From Chitinophagales bacterium (GTDB lineage: Bacteria; Bacteroidota; Bacteroidia; Chitinophagales; LD1): a stretch of 64,000 nt of DNA. This document shows, piece by piece, positions 9,048 to 17,261 of the stretch. The DNA is taken from NCBI GenBank assembly GCA_019638515.1, contig JAHBTS010000003.1, positions 124,001-188,000 of the forward strand. Reading direction: 5' to 3'. The position numbers and the translations under genes are program-made. The notes under the pieces are model-generated. The model saw only the letters and a program-made list of their open reading frames with translations, had not been told where the DNA came from and did not search any database. Each line of letters begins with the position of its first letter. The stretch's first letter is position 1.

Positions 9048-9938
9048 TTATATAGCCGTTTTTGCCCAGTTGGTAAACGAGCCATCGCTGCATTTTGCAC
9101 GCACCCAAAAATAACTTACGCTAGACGAACCGTTTGAAATAGCAACAGTTCCACTGGTTTGTGTACCCGATAAAATATTGCCTCTACTGGTTGATGAAGA
9201 TGAAAATGAATACTCAAACAAAACACCTCCATTAGCATTAAAGCTATAGTTAATCTCCATGCTGTTTACTTTGTATGCATATAAATTTGAAGGCATTAAA
9301 CACAACCCTGCACCTTGATTGTAGTTCTGGGGACAATGAAAACTCTTAGGGCCTGCCCACTTGCTATATTTACTTCCACCACAGTTTCCTCTTACATAAA
9401 AATCGTAAGTAGTGTTAGCATTCAAAACTGCTTGTGTAGTATATTTGTTATTGGTTCTTATTAGCTCACCTTCGCCAATTTTAAAACCGGTAGGGCCGTA
9501 TTGAACATCAAAATAATCATTAGAAGCATACCAACTAAGCTCTGCCACACTGCTGGTAAATTCTGCTTCTAAGATACTCGGATTAGCACAAGTACTGGTA
9601 GAGCCATCAATTACAAACACTTGTGCATTAGACCATGCACCTTTTTCATTGCCGCAAACGGCTCTAAGGTAAACATCGTAAGTGCCATAATCTAAATTTT
9701 CAATTACCGGACGTGTGGCAGAAATGGTTTTTACAGTTCCATTACCCTTAATAAAGCCCGATATACCGTACTCAACTTCATACGTAGTATAAGCCGTTTG
9801 GTATATATTCAAATTAGCTTGTGTATTTTCTACAGCAACACTAAAATCAACTTGCGGGCAAGAATCTTCACCCCCTTCTTTCTTTGTACAAGCTGCCATA
9901 CTGAATAGTAAAAGTATAGGCAATAAAAATTTTTTCAT
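9048..9938 (-). CDS. Lipoprotein with three fibronectin type III-like repeats
   Basis: The protein of 296 residues starts with a lipoprotein signal (KKFLLPILLLFSMAAC; lipobox cysteine about residue 16), so it is probably anchored in the outer membrane. Three fn3-like units follow, each with a YEVEYGISGF-like or FDVQYGPTGF-like strand and a later TYDFYVRGNCG-like strand. They are common in Bacteroidota surface lipoproteins. A TTG at 9956 is in frame, but the ATG at 9938 is preferred because a TAnnTTTG element overlaps the TTG. Its 3' end lies 12 bases from the 3' end of the glycosidase gene. The binding target is unknown. Confidence 0.82.
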   Translation of the reverse strand: MKKFLLPILLLFSMAACTKKEGGEDSCPQVDFSVAVENTQANLNIYQTAYTTYEVEYGISGFIKGNGTVKTISATRPVIENLDYGTYDVYLRAVCGNEKGAWSNAQVFVIDGSTSTCANPSILEAEFTSSVAELSWYASNDYFDVQYGPTGFKIGEGELIRTNNKYTTQAVLNANTTYDFYVRGNCGGSKYSKWAGPKSFHCPQNYNQGAGLCLMPSNLYAYKVNSMEINYSFNANGGVLFEYSFSSSSTSRGNILSGTQTSGTVAISNGSSSVSYFWVRAKCSDGSFTNWAKTAI

Positions 9939-9953
9939 GTATGATGGTTTAGG

Positions 9954-9961
9954 CAAATATA
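9954..9961 (-). promoter_or_regulatory. Bacteroidota -7 promoter element (TATATTTG)
   Basis: On the minus strand the bases read TATATTTG, a perfect match to the TAnnTTTG -7 element of Bacteroidota primary sigma factor promoters. It ends about 15 bases before the lipoprotein ATG at 9938 and overlaps the alternative TTG start, which argues against that start. No convincing -33 TTG is seen at the usual spacing. Confidence 0.45.
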
Positions 9962-10036
9962 CAACTTCTCTGCTTACTTAAAGCTTTGTAACAAGATAAA
10001 CTAAACTCCTATTATTATTGCTCCAAACATAAACAC

Positions 10037-10870
10037 ATGATACTTTGCGCAGATAGCGGATCTACTAAAACTCAATGGCTTACCCAAACCAAACAACTTA
10101 TTGAAACCATAGGTTTTAATCCGCAGTTTCATACCACAGAAAGCATACATACAGCATTGCAAGAAAGCAATGACTTACTGCAAATTTGCGCACAAGTAAC
10201 AAAAGTATTTTTCTATGGTGCCGGATGCAGCAGCCAAAGCAGAAATGCCATTGTAGCCAATGCGCTTCGCACTTTTTTTCCTTCGGCCGAAATTGTGATA
10301 GATCACGATTTAAAAGCAGCTGCTTATGCCACATTTAGCAACGAACCTTGTATTAGTTGTATTATTGGCACAGGCTCCAACTCTTGCTATTTCGATGGAA
10401 AAACAATTACTGAAAATGTACCTGCTCTTGGCTATGTATTAGGCGATGAAGGCAGCGGTAGTTGGTTTGGAAAAGAACTGCTGAAACAATATCTATACCA
10501 TTTACTGCCTCCCAAAACCACCCGTCTGCTTCAAGAAAAATATGGCGTAGAAAAAGAAACCGTTTTCCAAAGAGTATATCGCGAACCGCATGCCAATGTT
10601 TACTTGGCATCGTTTGCAAAAGCACTATCGGAATCGGAAGATGAAGCATACATAAGCGAATTAGTAAAACAAGGATTTTCGCAGTTTTTTAAATATCACG
10701 TAGCCTGCTATCCTAACTACCAACAAGTGCCTATTCACTTTGTTGGCTCATTAGCTTTTCATTTTAAAAATGAACTGCAGGAGGTAGCCAATACCTTCAA
10801 TGCACAATTAGGAACGGTAGATAAAGCACCTGTTTACCAACTCTTACATTACCATTTAAAAAATGGGTGA
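10037..10870 (+). CDS. BadF/BadG/BcrA/BcrD ATPase family sugar kinase (N-acetylglucosamine kinase-like)
   Basis: This 277-residue protein has the ASKHA-fold phosphate-binding loops of the BadF family: ADSGSTKTQW at residues 5-14, the second loop GTGSNSCYF near 116, and GDEGSGSWFGKELL near 137. In this size class the family includes N-acetylglucosamine kinases, which phosphorylate sugar released from peptidoglycan or chitin. The nearby NagZ-like fusion makes cell-wall amino-sugar recycling the most likely role; substrate identity is inference. The 3' end lies six bases from the convergent 1952-residue surface protein gene, with a hairpin between them. Confidence 0.87.
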   Translation: MILCADSGSTKTQWLTQTKQLIETIGFNPQFHTTESIHTALQESNDLLQICAQVTKVFFYGAGCSSQSRNAIVANALRTFFPSAEIVIDHDLKAAAYATFSNEPCISCIIGTGSNSCYFDGKTITENVPALGYVLGDEGSGSWFGKELLKQYLYHLLPPKTTRLLQEKYGVEKETVFQRVYREPHANVYLASFAKALSESEDEAYISELVKQGFSQFFKYHVACYPNYQQVPIHFVGSLAFHFKNELQEVANTFNAQLGTVDKAPVYQLLHYHLKNG

Positions 10871-10872
10871 AA

Positions 10873-10892
10873 AACCTTAGCGAACTAAGGTT
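10873..10892. terminator. Hairpin terminator overlapping the surface-protein stop codon
   Basis: The stem AACCTTAG / CTAAGGTT (8 bp) closes a CGAA tetraloop. Read on the minus strand it is followed at once by a run of T, as in an intrinsic terminator for the 1952-residue surface protein. The TAA stop of that gene (10877-10879) lies inside the stem. It may also serve the plus-strand kinase. Confidence 0.7.
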
Positions 10893-13800
10893 ACAGTACC
10901 CTTGCGCAATGTTTCTTTTCCATCTAGATACACCACTTGCAACACATAGGTGTAAGTATCAGGATTTTGCATTACGCCCTTGTAAGAACCATCCCAAGAT
11001 TCGTATTGGTTGGTAGATTCAAAAACTTTTTCGCCCCAGCGGTTAAAAATTTTAAGCCTAAAATCTCCTATGCCAAAGCCAAAAATTTCAAACTTATCGT
11101 TGGCACCATCGCCATTGGGCGAAAATAAGTTCGGCACAAAAAGTTCAAGGTTATTATCAATTTGTATCCGCACCGATGAAGAAGCAAAACAGCCTTTATT
11201 GTAATAAATAGTTAGCCGATACTCATTATCTCTATATGGCTGCGCAACCGGATTGTAGCAATCTATACAACTCAATCCCGTAGAAGGCGACCACATATAG
11301 GCAGTAATGGCATTTTCGGGATATGGCTTTAAGTATCCTGCCAACTGTATGGTATTACCCAGCAAAATAGTGGTGTCATCGGGTACAATATCCACACTGG
11401 CAGGCAGTGGTTCCGGCACTTCAATCATAAAAGTAGTATCGCAACCAAAATTATTTACGGCATAAATTTTATGCATGCCTGCATTTAAATTTTCAAATAC
11501 TCCAGTGCTAGAAAAAGTGGCACCATCATCTAACTTAAACTGGTATGGCGCATTAAAAGCCGTTAGCCCCATCACCCGAATTCTTCCATCTTTATATTCG
11601 CTACCATAGCAAGAAGTAGAATCGGCATAGGCAGCATACACATCTACTTCGGGTGCCCCCACATTTACCAAAGTACTTGCAGTACAGTTATTGGCATCGG
11701 TAACAATTACAGAATACGAAGCAGGAATTAAATTGAACGCAGAATCGCCATTTACAGGAATTACAGAAGAACCATTGGTATATGCAAAAGAATATGGTGT
11801 AGTACCACCAATTGCCGACATGGCAATTTTGCCATCGCCCGTGCCCACACACGATTCCGGAATACCAACTGCCGATGCTTGCAACAAACCGGGTTGGCTT
11901 ACCACATTGCTAAACGTGGTAGAGCATCCGTTTGCATCGGTAACGGTACACGCATAGGCATTTGCAATAAGGTTGGTGATTACCTGCGTTGCTGCGCCAT
12001 TATCCCAGCTAAAGGTGTATGGAGGTGTTCCTCCCGATGGATTAGCATCAATACTTCCATCGCTTCCCAAAAAGCAACGTACATTGGTAACAAATGGATT
12101 GGTAACTACCGGCACAGGCTCTGTTACCGTGGCAGTTGCTGTTTGTGTACATTGGTTGCCATCGGTAACGGTTACTGTATAAACTGTATTGGCAGAAAGA
12201 TTAGAAGCGGTATCTGTAGCGCTTCCATTGCTCCACATATACGTGTAATTACCCACACCGCCAACTGCCGTAACATATACTTTTCCATCGCTGCCACCAC
12301 CGCAAGTAACATTATTTGCCACCTGCGTTTGTAATTGAATGGCAGTTGGTTCAGTAAGAACGAAATTATCGCTTATGGTACACCCTTTACCATCTGTTAC
12401 TACCACAGAATAATTCCCTGCCGGAATATTGCTCTGCGAAGATTGGTTAGGTAAAGTACCACCCCAATTATAGCTATAACTGGGAGTTCCACCACTTACG
12501 CTTACGGCAATAGAGCCCGTGGCAGCACCATGGCAAAGGATATTTACTACAGTAGCAGGTTGTGTAAATACCAACTGCGTTGGTTCCGCTACCGTGTAGC
12601 TGCCGGTTACGGTACAGTTCTTAGAATCGGTGGCAGTTACCTGATAAGTTCCTGCTGTTAGGTTTCCGTTTAGTGCGTTCGTATTAGAAGCATTATTGCT
12701 CCATGTAAAACTATAGGTAGGCGTTCCTCCATTTGGGTTAGCCGTAATACTTCCATTGTTTCCTCCAAAACAACTTACATCTACAATGGTTGGTTGGTTT
12801 AAAACCAATTGGGCAGGCTCAACGATATTAAAGGTTGCTGTTCCCGTACAACCACTTTGGTTGGTAGCAGTAACCGTATAAGCCCCTATTGGTAAACCCG
12901 TAATAGTGGCACCACTACCGCCATTACTCCATGCATAAGTATATGGCACAGCAGCTGGTGTGGCATTAGCCGTAATTTGGCCATCGCTGCCGCCAAAGCA
13001 ACTTACATCGGTTACTACACCTGTAACTGTTACTTGCTGCGGCTGTGTTACCACTGCCGAATCTATGGCTGTGCAAAGACTATCGTCCGTTACAGTAACG
13101 CGATATGTTCCTGCAGCTACACCCGAAATTTGATTGGTGCTGCCGGCAACGCTCCATTGGTAAGAATATGGCGGCAAACCTCCGGTAGGGTTAGCAGTAA
13201 CGCTGCCATCGGTTCCACCAAAGCACGTTACATTAGTTATGGTAAAAGCATTAAAAGACATACCATTGGCTGGCTGGGTAAGTGTGTTGGTTTGCGTTGC
13301 AGTACAGCCATTTTGGTCGGTTACAGTGGTAGTATATGTACCTGCCGGAATATTATTGGCAGTAGTGCTGTTTAATCCTGCATTATGACTCCAACCATAA
13401 GTATAAGTACCCGTGCCGCCACTTACCGAAATAGTTACAAAACCATCGCTTCCGTTTCGGCAACGAATATTTTTAGTAGCTGCTGTTCCAAATGTAAGTG
13501 CAGTTGGCTCTGTAATAGAATAGCTTCCGGTAGCAGTACAATTATTGGCATCGGTAACTGTAAGTTGGTATGTACCTACCGTTAAATTTTGAATAGTATC
13601 GTTATTGGCATTAGCCGGATTCCATGTAAAACTATAGTTGGCAGTACCGCCATTTACAGCTACAGAAACCCAACCCGAATTACCGCCATTACATAATACA
13701 TTACCGAGTGCTTGCTGAGCAACCGTAAGCTGAGTAGGCTGCGTTATAGTATAACTTCCCACTGCGGTACAACCTTTTGCATCGCTTACAGTAACAGTAT

Positions 13801-16735
13801 AAGTACCTGCTGCCAAACCATTTTGCGAAGCTACATTGCCTGCACTATTACTCCATGTGTATGAATAAGTACCACTGCCTCCTGTGGCATTGGCTGCAAC
13901 AGTACCATTTGCACCACCAAAACATGAAACATTAGTTCCCGATACTGCAACCGAAGGTGGATTGATAGTTACATTCACGGTATCTCTTGCTTGGCAACCG
14001 CTGCTGGTGGCAACTACAATATAAGGTGTGGTGCTTACCGGAGTGGCCAGTGGATTTGCAATGGCAGCATTATTTAATGTTCCTGCTGGCGACCAACTAT
14101 AAGTAACAGGGCCTAAATTTCCGGTAACAGTTGTATTCAATTGTGCAGTTCCTCCCGGGCATATTATAGTATCGTTTCCTGCTTTTATTTTTAATGAAGT
14201 ATCTACGGTAACTGTTACTACATCGGAACCTACACAACCTTTATTATACACGTTTATAGTATAAGATTGTGTGTAAACAGGGTTTGCAGTTGGGCTAAGT
14301 GCCGTTCTGTTAGATACCGCATTGATGCCCGTATTAGGCACCCACGAAAGCGAATCGTAACCTTGTGTGCCTTTAATAAAGTGTGTATTCGGACGCTGGG
14401 TGGAAGCTGTACCTCCGGTTATACCGCACTGCGATGTATTTGCCCCTGAATACACCACACTATTGTAGGCAGTGGGTGTTACGCGAGCCTTATTATTAGC
14501 ATTTCCATTGGTGGTATTTGCCCAACATACATCTACAATAATATTGCTTTGCCCATCCCAATCAAAAAAGTTAGCGAGGTTATGCAGGTTTAATCCTGTT
14601 ACTGGTGTATTTAGTGGCACATAACTTACAGGACCATAAACGGTTTGTAAACCAACATTAGAAAACTGATTCAAAACAGTATCGTTGGTACATGCCATCT
14701 TAATAGTAAATTGCTCCAACGATGCATTGCTATTAAACTGACCTATAAAAAAACCAACAGCCGTAATCCGCCCTCCGGTTCCCAATGCCGCTGCCAGCTC
14801 GTTTGCTCTATATAAATACTGGTTGCGTGTACTTTGAATAAAATTCCCATAAACCGTAGGTCCGGTCGTAGGATTACCACCTTGTAAACCGGTTGCAGTT
14901 CCAACATCTCCAATAACAGTGGTAGAGCCTGTTCCCAGTAAACTATTATTTACCCCACAGTTTTTAGGCTCAAGAATAAAACTCAAAACAGATTGCTCTC
15001 CCGGGCAAATTAAAGCCGGAGTAGCAATTGCCTTTACCGAAGGTCCTTGCCCAACCACACCAATCAATACAGTATCGGTGGCTGCACAACCTTGGCTGCT
15101 GCGTACTGTTACAGTATATCTAGTTGTAATATTGGGTGATGCAATTGGATTGGCAATAGTAGTATCATTTAAGGCTATTGGTGGCGACCAACGGTAAGTA
15201 TAAGTTCCCGGCACAGAAGGCACTGCCGTAAGTCTGGTACTTTGGCTTCCACAAATAACGGTATCGCGCTGTGCATCTACAGTAAAATTAGCCGTAGCAA
15301 CTGTAACACGACCTGTAGCTGTAGCACTGCACCCATTCAAATTATAGGTAACAGTGTAAGTGGTTGAAATAGCAGGCTGCACTGAAATACTTGCCGAAGA
15401 TTGCCCGCCCGGAGTCCACGCATAAGTTCCTCCTGTTGCCGAAGGTGTGGCAGTAAGTGTGGCTTGTAATCCGCTTCCTGTACAAATAGTATCGTTGTTT
15501 ACTGTTACGGTAGGCAATTCTTTTACCACTACTGTTTTGGTGGCTACGCTCACACATCCCGAAACGGAGGTTGCTGTTAACGAAACCAAGTAAGTTCCCG
15601 GAGTTGAATATGTTTTGGCAGGTGGTGTGGTAGCGGTAGAGCTGGTACCATCTCCAAAATTCCACACATAGGTAGAACCCTGAACACTGTTGTTTGTAAA
15701 TGTAGTGGTTACACTATTGCAACCAACGGTATCTGAAAGTGCAAATCGTGCCAAAGGTGCCATTTCAAAAGTACTTCCGGTAAAATCGAAAGCAATGGTA
15801 CAATTACTGTTGTTGGTATATTGATCAATATAAATTACATACGTATTACCTGCCGTAACCATAGAGCCACTACATATCTCTCCGGCTACAGTTCCCGGTG
15901 GAGAGGTGGTACATCCTGTATTATTGGCACCCACACCACCCTGCATACCTTGAGGCGAAGTAATAGATGGCGTAAAAAAAGTTCCGGTATAGTTGTAATT
16001 ACACTTTACCAAAGTTCCCGGACATCCGTTGGTAATATCATATACAGACCAGTCGAATTCTGTTGTGTTTGGATTGGTAGTGCAAGTAGGTGTTATTCTC
16101 CAATTTAATAATCCGGAAACACCAACCGTAAACTTGTAAATAATTGGCCGTTGCAGTGGTTGGGCAAAGCATGGAGGCTGGAACCCATTGGAACCCGCAC
16201 CAATAGCAGATGTAAAACTGTTTTTATTACAGAGCAACTCTGCAGTAGTGCAATCTTTTCCACCCACCGGAGGCTGCTGAATGGAATTTACACACACTTC
16301 AAAACCACCACCGCTATTTGAATTAGAAGAAACCGAAATATACACCGTTTTTCCGGGAGTAAATACCCAACTCAGCGATACACTTCCATTGGCAGTAAGT
16401 GATGAATCGCAAGTACTTATGGCACCTTCGCAAGAATCGGATCGCAACACCAATGCTAACCTTTGTGCTGCCGGTGTGCCTGTTGGGCTTACTGTAATTG
16501 TATTGTTTGAACCGGTTGCCACAAATGCAAACCAAACTTCGCTTGCACCTGAGCGTTCACAATTTACGGCATACACACCATCATCGGTGGCACCCGTTAG
16601 AGTACCATTCACACAAATACTTCCTCCCGAGGGAATTACTATGGGCGTTGCATTCACGCAATCATCGTTTGCGGGAGTTTGCGCACTTACAACGCTTACC
16701 AAGAACATTAACAATACACCAATTAGTAGTCTCAT
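10877..16735 (-). CDS. Giant SprB-repeat surface protein with type IX sorting domain
   Basis: This 1952-residue secreted protein has a signal peptide (1-18, ending VVSAQ). A beta-rich domain follows (about 19-150), then a PKD domain (about 328-405, core FGDGTSS) and Ig-like domains between about 410 and 930. One Ig-like domain is interrupted by an inserted module (about 615-780, QYLYRANELAAA and WDGQSNIIVDVCWA). About eleven SprB-type repeats (about 925-1775) come next, and a C-terminal CHU_C/TIGR04131 domain (about 1863-1952, FVPNLFSPNGDGANDKFEI). The last domain marks export by the type IX secretion system to the cell surface. It is likely an adhesin, perhaps gliding-related. A small secreted protein gene lies four bases upstream. 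Confidence 0.95.
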   Translation of the reverse strand: MRLLIGVLLMFLVSVVSAQTPANDDCVNATPIVIPSGGSICVNGTLTGATDDGVYAVNCERSGASEVWFAFVATGSNNTITVSPTGTPAAQRLALVLRSDSCEGAISTCDSSLTANGSVSLSWVFTPGKTVYISVSSNSNSGGGFEVCVNSIQQPPVGGKDCTTAELLCNKNSFTSAIGAGSNGFQPPCFAQPLQRPIIYKFTVGVSGLLNWRITPTCTTNPNTTEFDWSVYDITNGCPGTLVKCNYNYTGTFFTPSITSPQGMQGGVGANNTGCTTSPPGTVAGEICSGSMVTAGNTYVIYIDQYTNNSNCTIAFDFTGSTFEMAPLARFALSDTVGCNSVTTTFTNNSVQGSTYVWNFGDGTSSTATTPPAKTYSTPGTYLVSLTATSVSGCVSVATKTVVVKELPTVTVNNDTICTGSGLQATLTATPSATGGTYAWTPGGQSSASISVQPAISTTYTVTYNLNGCSATATGRVTVATANFTVDAQRDTVICGSQSTRLTAVPSVPGTYTYRWSPPIALNDTTIANPIASPNITTRYTVTVRSSQGCAATDTVLIGVVGQGPSVKAIATPALICPGEQSVLSFILEPKNCGVNNSLLGTGSTTVIGDVGTATGLQGGNPTTGPTVYGNFIQSTRNQYLYRANELAAALGTGGRITAVGFFIGQFNSNASLEQFTIKMACTNDTVLNQFSNVGLQTVYGPVSYVPLNTPVTGLNLHNLANFFDWDGQSNIIVDVCWANTTNGNANNKARVTPTAYNSVVYSGANTSQCGITGGTASTQRPNTHFIKGTQGYDSLSWVPNTGINAVSNRTALSPTANPVYTQSYTINVYNKGCVGSDVVTVTVDTSLKIKAGNDTIICPGGTAQLNTTVTGNLGPVTYSWSPAGTLNNAAIANPLATPVSTTPYIVVATSSGCQARDTVNVTINPPSVAVSGTNVSCFGGANGTVAANATGGSGTYSYTWSNSAGNVASQNGLAAGTYTVTVSDAKGCTAVGSYTITQPTQLTVAQQALGNVLCNGGNSGWVSVAVNGGTANYSFTWNPANANNDTIQNLTVGTYQLTVTDANNCTATGSYSITEPTALTFGTAATKNIRCRNGSDGFVTISVSGGTGTYTYGWSHNAGLNSTTANNIPAGTYTTTVTDQNGCTATQTNTLTQPANGMSFNAFTITNVTCFGGTDGSVTANPTGGLPPYSYQWSVAGSTNQISGVAAGTYRVTVTDDSLCTAIDSAVVTQPQQVTVTGVVTDVSCFGGSDGQITANATPAAVPYTYAWSNGGSGATITGLPIGAYTVTATNQSGCTGTATFNIVEPAQLVLNQPTIVDVSCFGGNNGSITANPNGGTPTYSFTWSNNASNTNALNGNLTAGTYQVTATDSKNCTVTGSYTVAEPTQLVFTQPATVVNILCHGAATGSIAVSVSGGTPSYSYNWGGTLPNQSSQSNIPAGNYSVVVTDGKGCTISDNFVLTEPTAIQLQTQVANNVTCGGGSDGKVYVTAVGGVGNYTYMWSNGSATDTASNLSANTVYTVTVTDGNQCTQTATATVTEPVPVVTNPFVTNVRCFLGSDGSIDANPSGGTPPYTFSWDNGAATQVITNLIANAYACTVTDANGCSTTFSNVVSQPGLLQASAVGIPESCVGTGDGKIAMSAIGGTTPYSFAYTNGSSVIPVNGDSAFNLIPASYSVIVTDANNCTASTLVNVGAPEVDVYAAYADSTSCYGSEYKDGRIRVMGLTAFNAPYQFKLDDGATFSSTGVFENLNAGMHKIYAVNNFGCDTTFMIEVPEPLPASVDIVPDDTTILLGNTIQLAGYLKPYPENAITAYMWSPSTGLSCIDCYNPVAQPYRDNEYRLTIYYNKGCFASSSVRIQIDNNLELFVPNLFSPNGDGANDKFEIFGFGIGDFRLKIFNRWGEKVFESTNQYESWDGSYKGVMQNPDTYTYVLQVVYLDGKETLRKGTVTLVR
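11420..13970 (-). repeat. SprB-type repeat array (about 11 units)
   Basis: About eleven tandem units of roughly 70-80 codons each begin with a NVSCFGGSDG-like block, continue through GGTPPYSFTWSN-like and GTYTVTVTDANGCT-like strands, and end near a proline-rich QPTQL-like linker. The first units are well conserved and the last two are divergent. This is the PF13573 SprB repeat known from F. johnsoniae SprB. The units differ enough that the array is old rather than freshly amplified. Confidence 0.9.
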
Positions 16736-16739
16736 TTCA

Positions 16740-17024
16740 CTATTTTCCTTTTTGCTCTTTTAATGTAAGTTGGGTAGCCGGATATATCACCAAACTAACT
16801 CCCTGAGATAACTCAACAATATTCTGTTTATCTGCCAATCGGTTCTTTTCAATAATCTCAGAAAGATTAGAAGGCACCTCGTATGCACGATGGTAGGTAA
16901 CGATAGTAAAAGTACCTTTCAACTTTTCCAACTTGGCAGCCTCACTCAAAGATGCATTTTGCTCTTGTGCCACCAAATAGGTTGCACATAAAAACAACAT
17001 CATTGCAAGTAGATTTCTTTTCAT
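16740..17024 (-). CDS. Small secreted protein upstream of surface-protein gene
   Basis: This 94-residue protein has a clear signal peptide (1-19, ending ATYLVAQ) and a mature part of about 75 residues with the block FTIVTYHRAYEVPSNLSEII. I do not recognise a family. The stop lies four bases before the ATG of the 1952-residue SprB-repeat gene, so they almost certainly share a transcript, and it may be a partner or chaperone of that protein. The partner idea rests on position only. The intergenic region upstream (to mfd) shows no other gene. Confidence 0.75.
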   Translation of the reverse strand: MKRNLLAMMLFLCATYLVAQEQNASLSEAAKLEKLKGTFTIVTYHRAYEVPSNLSEIIEKNRLADKQNIVELSQGVSLVIYPATQLTLKEQKGK

Positions 17025-17183
17025 GTTTTTTCAATGCTTAAAGCGGGGCGTAATATCGGATAGATGAACGGTTTATACAAATGGTGGGTAAGCCACAGCC
17101 AATAATTTTCTGCACACTACCATTTTCTGCCGATTTTACGGGTCTTTTTTGAAAGAATTTAGAATAAAAACTATACTAAATTC

Positions 17184-17191
17184 TACATTTG
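17184..17191 (+). promoter_or_regulatory. Candidate -7 element (TACATTTG) for mfd
   Basis: The bases TACATTTG match TAnnTTTG perfectly and lie about 70 bases upstream of the mfd start. The nearest TTG upstream (17149-17151) is about 32 bases away, wider than the usual gap, so the assignment is tentative. Confidence 0.35.
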
Positions 17192-17261
17192 CCTACAAAT
17201 TTCAGCGCTTGCAGGTTTTGTATGAACACAGAGCCTATAAGCGCCTTTTGCGTTTTTAGCC

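Noticed and set aside
11879..13585. Several open frames of 60-150 codons on the plus strand within the SprB-repeat gene
   Set aside because: They lie antisense to a clear coding sequence, have atypical composition (rich in Cys, Tyr, Arg), and recur with the repeats.
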